Assembly: GCA_029783825.1 (NCBI GenBank)
Contig: JAREIK010014621.1
Coordinates: 1 to 64,000 of the forward strand
Direction of reading: 5' to 3'
DNA from: Sapria himalayana
Taxonomy: Eukaryota; Streptophyta; Magnoliopsida; Malpighiales; Rafflesiaceae
Length of the DNA: 64,000 nucleotides
Shown: piece by piece, positions 52,861 to 64,000 of the stretch
Position numbering within the stretch: position 1 is the first letter of the stretch
Layout: every line of letters begins with the position of its first letter
Notes under the pieces: model-generated
Database searches by the model: none
Told to the model about the DNA's origin: nothing
The model's input: the letters and a program-made list of their open reading frames with translations, nothing else
Position numbers and translations under genes: made by a program

Positions 52861-53121
52861 AATTCAAAAATAAAATAAATAAAATAAATAAATAAATAAA
52901 TAAATAAAATAAATAAAAAAAAAAAATAAAATAAATAAAATAAATAAAATAAAATAAAATAAATTAAATAAAATAAATAAAATAAATATAATAAATAAAA
53001 TAAATAAAATAAATAAAATAAATAAAATAAACAAAATAAATAAAATAAATAAAATAAATAAAATAAATAAAATAAATAAAATAAATAAAATAAATAAAAT
53101 AAATAAAATAAATAAAATAAA
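52861..53121. repeat. (TAAAATAAA)n microsatellite
   Basis: Near-pure AAATAAAATAAATAAAAT units, highly regular from 52,980 on, so young or recently homogenised. Confidence 0.95.
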
Positions 53122-54580
53122 AGTTTAGCATGTCAAATTAAATTAAACTGATTATACTCGATTGAACCAATTTGAACTATTCTACCAACATCTAAAAAAC
53201 TCAAAAACATTCACACATGTAATTGAAAATATTTGAGCAAGAGTTTCTCAATTCACTTTGAAATGTTCTCATGATATGTGTTGTTGTGTGCTATGAACCC
53301 CAAATCACATTTATTTATAGGCAAGATTCCAGGTTTTTAAATTTTTGATGCAACATTAAGTAAGCCAACACAGCTTTCACATGTCAAGTCAATCCTTGGT
53401 AGGTATACACATCATCATATAACAAGCACACTTTCAAGCACTTAGCATTAATGCATGAGAACACATAGTAAGCACATAATCAATGCTTATCACTCATGTA
53501 AGACAAGACATGGAAATCATACATACTAACACATGATATTCATGCAAGTAAGCATGTGTTAAGCTTGTAAGTCAAAATATGATATAAAGATAATTATTCT
53601 TATTGATTTTTCATAGGCTTTATTATAATTTTCCAACATGATTAATTTATATTTTTATGGTTGCACTTATCTTTAACAAAGATTATCATGGTGTGTGTGT
53701 GTGTGTTGTGTGTATAAAGATTTATATTTATCATGTATCTAACATTTTGTAAATTCAATTTATCGCAAATTTATCTCAAAGATAATAACTTCATATTTAT
53801 GTTTCTTGAAATAAAACACTTATATTTCTAATAATTCAATATTCCTTCATTAAATGTCTCGTAGTGTGTGAATCCTTGTGATCTCTCTTGTGTTAGTGAT
53901 GAGTGGATTTGTTGAATCAAGTTTAATAATATTAAAATAATGATTTCATATTGATATAATAAGATCAACATATAGCAATGTATCATGGACACTCAAGCTA
54001 AGATAGTATAAAATATATGAACCAAACTTTTTTGTACATAATTAATATCAAGAATAATTTTTTAAAAACAAATAGCATGGTAATAAAAATCCAAAGCAAC
54101 AACATGGTAGACTAATCGGCAAAATATGATGAATACTCTAACACTGAAAATATGAGTCCAATCCTCATAGATGTTGGATAAGTTTTCCATGGTGCTATCA
54201 TTTATCATGTTGTTCAGATGTTGGAATGTGAGTTGTACCTATTATAATCATGAAGCCTCATAGCTTATATATGAGCTAAATAATAATTTTGGGTTGAGTT
54301 TGGGAGAAGGGTAGGTAGATAAAAAAAGTATAATATTTTAAATCTATAACATTTTTTATTTCGATAGAGGATATAAAACTATTAAAAATATTTAAAAATT
54401 TTTAATGTTTATAATCCCCACAATGTCATGCAACACAATAGATTTTTTCTACCAAAAAATGTTTTAACTTCAATTTATGATTTTATCTATAACAATGTAG
54501 TTTATTATTACTCTAACAATTCAACTTCTACCAAATTTATATTAACTATAATTTATACCATTAACATCAATGGGTTATTA
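53122..54580. other. Low-copy-looking AT-rich DNA, no gene seen
   Basis: Less repetitive than its surroundings, with a GT run at 53,693-53,712. I see no recognisable coding block. It may be intronic or intergenic sequence carried with the exon that follows. Confidence 0.5.
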
Positions 54581-54703
54581 AGAGTTTGGGTATCTCTGTA
54601 ACGTTGATGAATTTCATGTCATACAAGATTATTCTCCTTACGACAACATTCTTTAGGATACCCTTTATCCTGCCGTGTTAATAACATCATCTTTTAACAT
54701 ACG
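54581..54703 (+). pseudogene. Prolyl-oligopeptidase-like exon fragment
   Basis: Reading from 54,585 gives FGYLCNVDEFHVIQDYSPYD, then NIL-stop-DTLYPAVLITSSFN, then IR. This resembles the segment of the S9 prolyl-oligopeptidase / oligopeptidase-B family peptidase domain with SYSPYDN followed by YPAxLVTxxFND. One stop (TAG after NIL) breaks the frame. The stretch is preceded by an AG (TTATTAAG) and followed by GTAATT, as for a single exon. The neighbouring exons and the catalytic serine region were not found, so it is a non-functional fragment. Recognition rests on about 40 residues from memory of the family, hence moderate confidence. Confidence 0.55.
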
Positions 54704-55770
54704 GTAATTTTTCTATGCTACAATATGTTTATTTTAAACAATTTTAAAAACTAATAAATATTAGTAGTAATTGTTAGTTGAACATTGTAGTTATTAGTTG
54801 AGTATCATAACTATTAGTTGTAACCTACAAGCTTGAATCTATGTTTCGTGTTTCACAAAATTTTTGGCAGATGTATCTTATAATAAATAGTAATAAAGAC
54901 TATAAGAAAATATGAGAAGTATTATGGAAATGTATGTGTCATTAATGAAACATTATTTTATAGTACTAGTGAATATATGTGAGTAGTCTTTTATGTGAGT
55001 ACATTTTTATAGTTTAATATAATATAAACATATTTGCTAATTATTTTTTAGTTAAGAATTATTAAATATTATTTCATATATTAATAAAATAAATATAAAT
55101 TAATATAATTTCAAGAACATCAATACAATATAATAAAAAAAAATAGTAACATATCATAAAAATACAGCAAAATGAATTATAAAGAACATTAATAAGTTGT
55201 AAATAAAAATAAAAAATTCAAAACTATAGAGAATTATATTGTAATATTATATTTTATTATCTTGAGATACTAGGATGAGATGATTCATATAGATTATGAG
55301 TATTTATAGTTTTTTTTTGTATTTATAAGTGAATTTTTATTTTATTTAATAAATGATAATGCCATTTTGTATTTTTATTCATAATAGTATATTATGTGAG
55401 ATTTTATTTATTTTATTCAGTTGTTTTAGTTTTATGGGAATACTCGATATGTAAAGTTTCATCAATCATTTTTATTCATTATGTAAAGGAATGAGTTTTA
55501 GTTATATATTATTATTATTGAGTAGTATTTTCTTTATATCATTTTTTTTCATGTTCATGCATATATCTTCATATTTTTCCTCCATATATATATATATAGA
55601 CATGAAAATATATGAAAGAAATTTATGATGCTTTAACAGAACATCCCTTCGCTATAGAAGTAGTAGTAAATATCCATTCAAAGTAACTTCCTACTCATGT
55701 GGAAAATTGTAGAAATATAGTATTTCTTCTCTCTCTCTAAACATCATTGCTAGCCATATTTTAGATATTT
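54704..55770. other. 5' arm block of A/B family, plus orientation
   Basis: From about 54,830 this is an inverted copy of 36,000-36,850, including ATTAATGAAACATTATTTTA and CTTCGCTATAGAAGTAGTAG. The first 120 bp after the exon fragment are unassigned. Non-coding. Confidence 0.65.
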
Positions 55771-55779
55771 ATTGAAGTT

Positions 55780-55846
55780 GTATGACTATATATAATATAT
55801 GTATAACTATATAACACTCTACATAATTAAATATAGCAATATTTGT

Positions 55847-55888
<42 letters not shown>

Positions 55889-57571
55889 CTATATATTTAT
55901 TTATGACTTATATATTTATGTATAACTATTTGTATGAATATATCTATATATCTATATGTTTAACTATATAAAAATATTTATAGTTATATATACTATATGT
56001 ATAATAACATATAACTATAAATAATTGTATCTTATTATATGTATTACTATAAAGCTTTATACATAATTATATTTAAATATATAATTTACAACTTATATTT
56101 AATATATATTTGTACATATTAGTATTCAAAATTATTTTACTATAAATATATATACCTACATGTATAGATATAGTTTAACTATACGTGTAACTATATGTGT
56201 AACCACATGTAACTATATTTATAATTACATGTATAACAACATACAACATTATGTATAATTATATGTGTATAACTATATATAAATATTTTGTATAACTAAA
56301 TAAACCTTATATAATTAAATATAACTATATTTTTAACTATTTATACATATGTAAATCTATATACTTGTTTATAACTTTGTATATATTTATGAAAAACAAA
56401 ATATAACTATTCATATGAATATATATATATAAACCTAAATGTTTAATGATATATAATTTTTTATGACTATATATTATATGTATAATAACATATAACTATA
56501 CATAATTTTGTATTATTAATGTATAACCTATATTTAAATATATAATTAACAACATATATTTAATATTATATTTTATATATTTGTATAAAAATGTATTTTA
56601 GTATATCCATACCTATACATAACTCTATGTATAAATATATGAAATTATATAAACAATATATATACATACATGTATAAATATAAGTTTAACTATCCGTGTA
56701 ACTATAAGTATAATCACATGTAACTATATTTATAATTACATGTATAATAACATACAACATCATATTTAATTATGTGTATAACTATATATAAATATTTGTA
56801 AAACTAAATAAAACTTTATATAATTAAATATAAATATATTTTTAACTATTTATACATATATGTATACATATATGTAAATATATATTTTGGTATATAACAT
56901 TGTATATATTTATGTATAACTAAATTTAACTACTCGTATGAATATATATATAACTAAATGTTTAATGATGTATATTTTTTATTACTATATATATTATATG
57001 TTTACTAACATACACTATAAATAATTTTATCTTACTAAAATTATAACTATAAAAACTTTATACATAACTATATTTAAATAAATTAATTAACAACATTTAT
57101 TTAATTAACAATGTTATATATTAGTATAAATAATTTATTTAGTATATCCATACCTATACATAACTATATGTATAAATATATGAAATTATATGAACAATAT
57201 ATATACATACATGAATAAATATAAGTTTAACTATACGTGTAACTATATCTATAACTACATCTAACAATATTTATAATTATATGTATAAAAACATACAACA
57301 CAATGATTAAGTATATGTGTATAACTATATATAAATATTCTTATAACTATAAATAACTCTATATAAATAAATATAACTATATTTGTAACTATGCATACAC
57401 ACATGTATACTTATTTGTAAATCTATATAATTGTTTATAACTTTGTATAAATTTATTTATATTTACTTATAACTACTTGTATATATATATCTATATATAA
57501 TTATATGTTTAACTATATGTAACTATTTATAACTACATTTACTATATGTATCCTAACATATAATTATATAT
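55780..57571 (-). repeat. AT-rich ~550-bp tandem repeat, about 3 units
   Basis: Inverted relative to 33,960-35,990. The anchor ACCTATACATAACT recurs near 56,610 and 57,150, with decayed relatives upstream. A pure GT run sits at 55,851-55,882. Confidence 0.82.
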
Positions 57572-57662
57572 GGGATAGTATTAATTTGTTGAACTAATTT
57601 GAAATTAATGGTATGAGATATAATATCAACACTAAATGTGTTGATCCTACACTAAATAACTA
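57572..57662. other. Head-on junction of two CACTA pieces
   Basis: GGGATAGTATTAATTTGTTG is the plus-orientation leader start (compare 6,303 on, GGGATAATACTAATTTATTG), which stops after about 60 bp. At about 57,663 minus-orientation TNP2 coding sequence begins in the middle of DUF4216. Confidence 0.7.
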
Positions 57663-60600
57663 AATACACTACTATTCATTATTATTTTAGAAGAACCGTA
57701 CCCAATTGTATGAAATTTATATCTATTAACAAAATACCCAAGATAGGTTGTTACATATCGAAACGAGCCTTTACTTATATTCTGAATAAAAATATTGAAT
57801 TTCCATTTGAATGATCAATTACTTGTGACATTAATTAAAAAAATTGATGTTAACAAATAAAAGATAAAAATAAATTAAATAATTCAAAATTTAAAACTTA
57901 ATAATTCTCACATAATTTTGAACCAATTTACAAATTCATTTTCTAGCATATAATCAACATCATTGCTGGAAATTACTGGTTTCCGATATTTTAACTGCTC
58001 AACATAAATACTGCACAAGTATAAAAAGAGAAAAAAATGTATATCAATTTTTAATAATTCCTTTTAAAGATAAAATTAAACTATGATTTAACCTACAATC
58101 ATTTTGTGTATTCATACTCAATGTATTGTGCAATCTCCTCACAATTAAGTAAAACATAGCTCATGGTTGCTTTGTACTCTTCATCTGTCATACATCTTTT
58201 CATTGCTATTCCTAATGCTCTTCCAGGGTGCTTGAAGATAGATAGTTTGTCCACAAAATCATCTTTTACCATTACATGACCTTCATAATTCGCTGCAAAT
58301 TTCTATTCTTTGTATTGACATGATCATCAAAATAATAAGAACAAATGATGATGCTTCTTCTACTAAATATGCATTGCAAATTGAACCTTCAACTTTTTCC
58401 TTGTTTTCTAACATTCAATTTCAACTTACTAAGATACCTACAACTAAATTTGCAATTTGCAAATTGCAAATTGACATGATCTTCAAATTACAATATTACT
58501 TAAAGTAAGAAATAATAAACACGACAAATTATATGTATTTACCTTTCAAAGGATACATCCACCTGAATTGCACTAGCCCTGCAATCCTTGCTTCATATAC
58601 CAAATGGACTGGCAAGTGCTCCATTTAGTTAAAAAAACTCGGTGGGAATATCCATTCTAGCTTACAAATAATAAGTGGAATGTCATTCTCCAGCCTCACC
58701 GTGTCATCTATTTTGATTGTGGTTGCAGTTAGCTTGTTGAAAAACAAAGTTAGTTCTGTAAGGATCTCTAAACACTTTGTGGAAGTAATTCACGGAATAC
58801 AATTGGTATTAATCTCTGCATAATACATGATAGTCATGACTTTTAATTCCAAATAACTAAGATTCTTCATATCCATGCATCTACCCATATTTGACACATA
58901 TCCATCAAGGAATTTCAAATTTATAACCCATTCATACAATATATGTCTTGCCTTCTTATTAAGCATGTAGCAAGCTTTAGGAAATTTTCTCGTTTCTTCA
59001 TTCGGCTTTAATTCAGGCTGCCGACAGTAATCATTCATCTCTTGTCTTGATTTTAAAGTGTCTTTGTTTTTTCCATCTATATTAGGATAGTGGGAAACAT
59101 TATCAAAAACATTTTTTTCAATATGCATTATATCCAAGTTATGATGAATTAAATTGGACTTCCAATAGGGCAAGTCCCAAAATATACTACGTTTCCTCTA
59201 GCCAAATAATTTGCCTATTGGTTCATTACTTCCAGTAGCATCCTTTTCAGTTACCTTCTTCAAACCCAAGCTATGAATCTCTGTAATACTATTATCTCCT
59301 GGTATGAATAGATGGTGCAACTATCATTCATATGTTTTATTTTTTCGAAATGTAGTTCTATTTCTTCGAACTGGATGATTCGTAGGTAGAAAGTTATGAT
59401 AGTTATCAAACCATGACTGTTTACCCACTAAATTTGAAGGTAAATGCATCAGAATTGTCATGCAATTTGGGCATGCGAATTATCTTGTAGTACTCCAGCA
59501 GACAATATTGAATATGCAGGAAAGTAACTTACCATCCACATCAGGGCTGCCCGCATAATTAAGTTTTGCTTTTTTGAGATATTAGTATGTATTCACGCCT
59601 ACATCCTATAAATATTTTAACTTTGCAATAAGAGGTTGTAAGAAAATTTCCACGGAACCAATATTGAAAAAAAACATATATTACTCCTTCATACACAACC
59701 ACAGAGACAAGTTATAAGCCGTCACTATCACTGGCCATGTTGAATACTATTGTCCAGATTGCCCAAATGGCTAAAATCCATTAGTTGTAGAGACACAATC
59801 TTACATTTCGACTTTCTTCTGCAAAATCTTGATGAGTATATTTAAAATGCTTCCAAGCATGTGAATCATATGGATGAAGCATTACCGCCTTCTTCAACCT
59901 CGTGCTCAGAATGCCACCTCATATCATTTGCTGTAGCATTTGATGCTATAGTCTTTGTAATCGAGGAATTATTGGAAAATAATATATCTTTTTAAAGACA
60001 ACTTTCAATTTTTTTTCATGTTTATATAGCATGTGGTGCCTTCCTAAATCGAGGATGGTTACAAAACTTACAGCTAATTAATCACTATCACCACCCCAAT
60101 ATAACATGCATGCATTTAAACAACAATCAATTTTTTCCACGGGTAAACCCATTCCTCGTAGTAACTTCTTAGTTTTGTCAAAGTTGTTAGTGATCAATTA
60201 TTATCCGGAACAATCTCCTTTATCAGTTCTGTCACCTGATCAAATAATTTCTCAGACATATGATTTTCTGACTTAATGCTCATGAGTCGAACCACAAGTC
60301 ACAATTGCGAATGTGTTTTACAACCATGTCGTAGGTCTTATCTGCAGCTTTAAGCATTTCATAAAATTTATGAGCTTCAGGATTAGGTAGTCATCTATGT
60401 AATCCATATAAAGTCGGGACCAGCTGCTTTCATGATCATTCTATGGTATGTGTTTGATGATTTTTCACCACAAGCAAATGATTCAATACCCTTCATTTTG
60501 GTCAATATTCAGAGTCTTTGTACTTTCCCCATGATAAATCCAAACAAAATAATTTGGCACAAAGCCATATTTTGTCTAATGATATCTTATAGTATTTGCA

Positions 60601-60777
60601 TCATGAAAAGGGATATTCTGACACTTTCGATGATTACATGGACACTTAATTTTTTCTCCATCCTTCAATCTCGATTGACTACATGCAAAATTGATAAATT
60701 TCAAGTCATGTCAAAAAATCTTTATTCAAAAATTTATTAATAACCATTTTGTACATCCACCGATGATCTGAGCTCAT
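57663..60777 (-). pseudogene. CACTA TNP2 transposase, copy C, truncated in DUF4216 and broken
   Basis: The ATG at 60,777 gives MSSDHRWMYKMVIN. Minus-strand matches to copy B run through the TNP2 core, with the longest open part at 58,790-59,173 (KSNLIHHNLDIMHIEKNVFD, KFPKACYMLNKKARHILYEW, DGYVSNMGRCMDMKNL). DUF4218 counterparts lie at 58,560-58,190 and the start of DUF4216 at about 57,900-57,663, where homology ends abruptly. Many stops and shifts. No tnpA follows. The plus-strand frame at 60,432-60,740 is a shadow of this gene. Confidence 0.9.
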
Positions 60778-61322
60778 TTTTCCATGTTTTATTTACATAA
60801 ATTAATGCTCAATCATTAATATAAATAAAACATTGTATTACTTCAAAATATACAAAGAATAAAATAAAATTACTTACAGAGGAATATTTAAAATTTAAAT
60901 ATCGTGAATATAAGCAAGGCATTTGCACAATCTACATTAATAGATAATGTAATTTGTAGCATGATAAAGATTAAAAGATATTACAGTTATACTAGATAAA
61001 GGATGCAAAGTACAATAATGCATTAGAAATGAAAGCAAAAAAAACATTTAATGTTTGAAGGAGGGGAGGGAAAGATAGAGAGAGAGATATATAAGGAAGG
61101 GAGAGAGAGGGGTAGAGAAATCAGGAGATGGGGGGAGAGAGAGAGAGAGGGTAGAGAAATCAGGAGATGGGGGGAGAGAGAGAAGAGGGAGAGAGAAAAG
61201 GAGGGAGAAGAAAATGAGGGAGAGAGTGGGAGAAAAAAGGTTAAAGGGAGAGAGAGCGGGAGAGAGTGGGAGAGAGTGGGGTTGAGAGGGAGAGAGAGAG
61301 AGAGGAGAGGGAGAGAGGGAGG

Positions 61323-61353
<31 letters not shown>

Positions 61354-61735
61354 GGTGGAGAGAGAGAACAAGCAAAAAAGAAGAGCCAGAAAAAAATAAC
61401 ACGAGGAGAGTGTCCTGACACAAAAAAAAAAGAGGAAGAGAAAGACAGAAAGAATTATAGAGGGAGAGAGATACACAAAGAGAGTGTAGTGTTAGAATGA
61501 AGAATTATATAAAAGAAAATATAAGTTCTTCATTACAAACCTATCAAATATTATATTTTTTGGTATACATAAGTTCTTATTTGAGCCTGAGGGCCCAAGG
61601 GCTGGGATTAGGTAAGAGTAAGACCCTTATTTGTATTATACCATATATGAGCCTGATCAACGGACACTCTCATACTATGGTGCTTACATATTGTGTATTA
61701 TATCTTTAGCCATATTATTTCAAGTTGGTGCAACA
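60778..61735 (-). promoter_or_regulatory. Conserved TNP2 upstream region with GA tract, copy C
   Basis: GA-rich tract at 61,060-61,475 (plus strand) and conserved leader at 61,500-61,735 with GAGGGCCCAAGGGCTGGGAT and CATATATGAGCCTGATCAAC. Matches copies A and B in order. Frames in the tract are artefacts. Confidence 0.55.
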
Positions 61736-61816
61736 AAATAGTACTATCCCATATATGATTATATGTTAGGATACATATAGTATATGAATTTATAAATAGT
61801 TACATTTAGTTTAACA

Positions 61817-61862
<46 letters not shown>

Positions 61863-63170
61863 TACAAGTAGTTATAAGTAAATATAAATAAATGTATACA
61901 AAGTTATAAACAATTATATAGATTTACATATATGTATACATAATTAAAAATAAAGCTATATTATTTATATAGAGTTTTTATAGTTAAACAAATATTTATA
62001 TTTAGTTATACACATTTAGTTAAACATAATGTTGTTATACATGTAATTATAAATATAGTTACATGTGATTATACATATAGTTACATGTATAGTTAAACTT
62101 ATATTTATACATGTATGTATATATATTTTTCATATAATTTCATATATTTATACTCATAGTTATATAGGTATGGAAATGCTAAAAAACATTTTTTTATACT
62201 AATATATAAAAATGTATATTAAATACATGTTAATTATATATTTAAATATAGTTATGTATAAAGTTTTTATAATTATACATATAGTAAGATAGAATTATTT
62301 ATAGTTATATGTTATTATACATATAATATATATAGTTATAAAAATTTATATATCATTAAACATTTTGATATATATATATATATATTCATACGAGTAGTTA
62401 TATTTAGTTATACATAAATATATACAATGTTATTATACATATATGTATACATATATGTATAAATAGTTAAAAATATAATTATATTTAAATATATAAAATT
62501 TTATTTAGTTTTATAAATATTTTATATATACACATACAATTAAACATAATGTTTTTTGTTTTAATGCATGTAATTATAAATATAGTTACATGTGGTTATA
62601 CATTAAGTTATACATGTAGTTATACTTATATTTATACATGCAGGTATATATATTTATTCATAGAATCTTATATATTTATACATATAGATATGTATAGGTA
62701 TAGATATAGTAAAATACATTTTTATATACTAATATGTACACAGTTTATTAAATAAAAGATGTAAATAATATATTTAAATATAGTTATGTATAAAGCTGTT
62801 ATAGTTATATATATAATATATACAATTATTTATAGTTATATGTTATTATACATATAGTATATATAGCTATTAATATTTTATATATCTAAACATATAGTTA
62901 TATAAATATATTCATACAAATAGTTATACACAAATATATAAAGTTATCAATAAATATATAGATTTACATATATGTATACATAGTTTAAATATAGTTATAT
63001 TTAATGTTGTAGAGTGTTATATAATTATACAAATATTTATATATAGTTATACAAAATATTTATACATAGTTATACACATATAGTTAAATATAATATTGTA
63101 TGTTATTATACATGTAATTATAGATATAGTTACATGTTGGTATACATATAGTTACACAAATACTCATAAT
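61736..63170 (+). repeat. AT-rich ~550-bp tandem repeat, about 2.5 units, copy C
   Basis: Anchors at about 62,172 (ATGGAAATGCTAAAA) and 62,703 (GATATAGTAAAATACAT), spacing 531. Contains a TA run at 61,826-61,858. Same family as in elements I, A and B. Confidence 0.83.
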
Positions 63171-64000
63171 TCTAAACACTTAAAATAATCAAATCCTACT
63201 TGCGTTATAATGATGCAGATTTTTGAATCCAAGATTTCTAAAAAGTTACTAGTTGGATGGTTGGTGGCATCATTAAATGGGTGTAAGCACTGGGTTTAAC
63301 CTATCATTATTCTTTGAAGAAGTATGTTTTGGTAAACTCTATGAGAATCAAAAATTGATTTTTGATTTCTGAAACTACTATTTTAGTTTTAAATTTTTTA
63401 AAAACTTATGTGAGATAAACAAAGTTGATGCATTTCGATGCAACAAACGTGGATAAAAGTTATAATATTATAGGAAAAAATGTTAAGTTGAACCAACATG
63501 AACGTAATTATATTTTGTTGCAATTTTTAATTTTAATATAACATTTGGGGACCCAAATCCAAAATATTTATGATTTGGGTCTTCCAAATTCCTATACTGA
63601 TAATTACCTTCCTTTTATGGAATACATATAATCAAGTATGCATATGAGTTTATGTAGAAACTCATTATGTGACACCTCTTTTCCTAGGGGGTCTCATTTA
63701 TTCCATCACATAATACAATGTACAATAAAATAAAATTTTCTCAAATGTACAATATATTTTTTTGTTTTACATTTTATTTGCTCTACGGAATAAAAAAAAT
63801 ATAACATATTATTTAAGCCACAACTAGCTTTCCTTCACATGTGAGATCCCATATGTGGATCTGTCATCTGTCTTGGACACGTACCTGAAAAGGGGGTCCA
63901 ACAACGGAGTGAGAAAAGCTCAGTAGGGTAACTCTTTCAGAGTTACTCCCTACCTAAGTGCACGTAAAATGTCATGAATATATCAAACACATTCAAGTAA
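63171..64000. other. Low-copy-looking DNA, no gene recognised
   Basis: Composition becomes more even, with a GC-richer patch at 63,830-63,960 (GATCCCATATGTGGATC palindrome at 63,844-63,860, GTACCTGAAAAGG, CAACGGAGTGAG, GCTCAGTAGGG). It could be a dispersed-repeat or transcript exon, but no protein or RNA family is supported. Confidence 0.4.

Larger units (their letters stand above)
50089..55000 (+). mobile_element. CACTA element D, left end and body (right end not found)
   Basis: Canonical plant CACTA terminus CACTACAAGAAAATATC at 50,089, followed by the subterminal array, an AT-rich zone, a leader exon at about 52,300-52,454, microsatellite, and a host-like exon at 54,581-54,703. A matching TTTTCTTGTAGTG end was not found before the window closes; the end given here is arbitrary. 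No transposase lies in this part. Confidence 0.65.

Noticed and set aside
1..64000. CRISPR arrays, bacterial operons, retrotransposon reverse transcriptase or integrase, tRNA or rRNA genes
   Set aside because: None was seen by eye. The regular repeats are microsatellites or transposon arms without unique spacers, and no reverse-transcriptase or integrase motif was recognised. A tRNA or profile search would be needed to exclude small cases.
1..64000. A previously undescribed multi-gene system
   Set aside because: Every recognisable gene is a broken CACTA component or a host-gene fragment; I see no cluster of intact genes that could form a system.

Overview
This is a eukaryotic, almost certainly seed-plant, nuclear window: very AT-rich, repeat-dominated and without one intact protein-coding gene. 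The plant call rests on several eroded CACTA (En/Spm) transposons with the plant-type gene pair (a TNP2 transposase carrying an N-terminal transposase-associated domain, DUF4218 and DUF4216, plus a Transposase_24/TnpA-like second gene), and on intron-containing fragments that read as plant cytosolic pyruvate kinase and, less surely, a prolyl-oligopeptidase-like protein. The species cannot be named from this.

Layout. From 1 to about 49,145 the substrate is a degenerate TCTA (GATA) microsatellite. It survives at 1-385, 14,184-14,296, 15,161-17,500, 23,256-23,373, 39,459-40,590 and 42,393-49,145, roughly 11 kb in all, and has been split by insertions. Left block: a pyruvate-kinase gene fragment (813-3,082, minus strand) joined to the right arm of a CACTA element (about 3,591-5,734), then CACTA copy A (about 5,735-14,183, plus strand) with a decayed TNP2 and a partly deleted tnpA. 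A GC-richer hAT-like fragment follows (about 14,320-15,160). CACTA element I (17,501-23,255, TIRs CACTACTAAAA, target duplication ATC) is complete in outline but non-autonomous. CACTA element B (23,374-39,458, about 16.1 kb, flanking TAT/TAT) is the most complete copy, with TNP2 and tnpA both on the minus strand, three GC-rich trinucleotide clusters, a long AT-rich tandem repeat and a nested 1.7-kb inverted repeat.

Right block: a segment at 41,345-42,392 is an inverted copy of about 51,690-52,870. A new CACTA left end starts at 50,089 with a minisatellite-like subterminal array, a leader exon with a splice donor (about 52,300-52,454), a TAAA array and a lone prolyl-oligopeptidase-like exon (54,581-54,703). 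A 5' block of the A/B family in plus orientation (about 54,830-57,662) then abuts, head-on, a truncated minus-strand TNP2 copy C (57,663-60,777).

How it fits together: TNP2 and TnpA are the two proteins that move CACTA elements, but every copy here has stops, frameshifts or deletions, so the window looks like a graveyard of nested insertions. The most interesting points are two host-gene fragments that each lie downstream, in the same sense, of a shared element-borne leader exon (possible repeated gene capture), the sharing of one roughly 550-bp AT-rich tandem repeat between two CACTA families, and repeated insertion into one microsatellite. I found no convincing novel multi-gene system.
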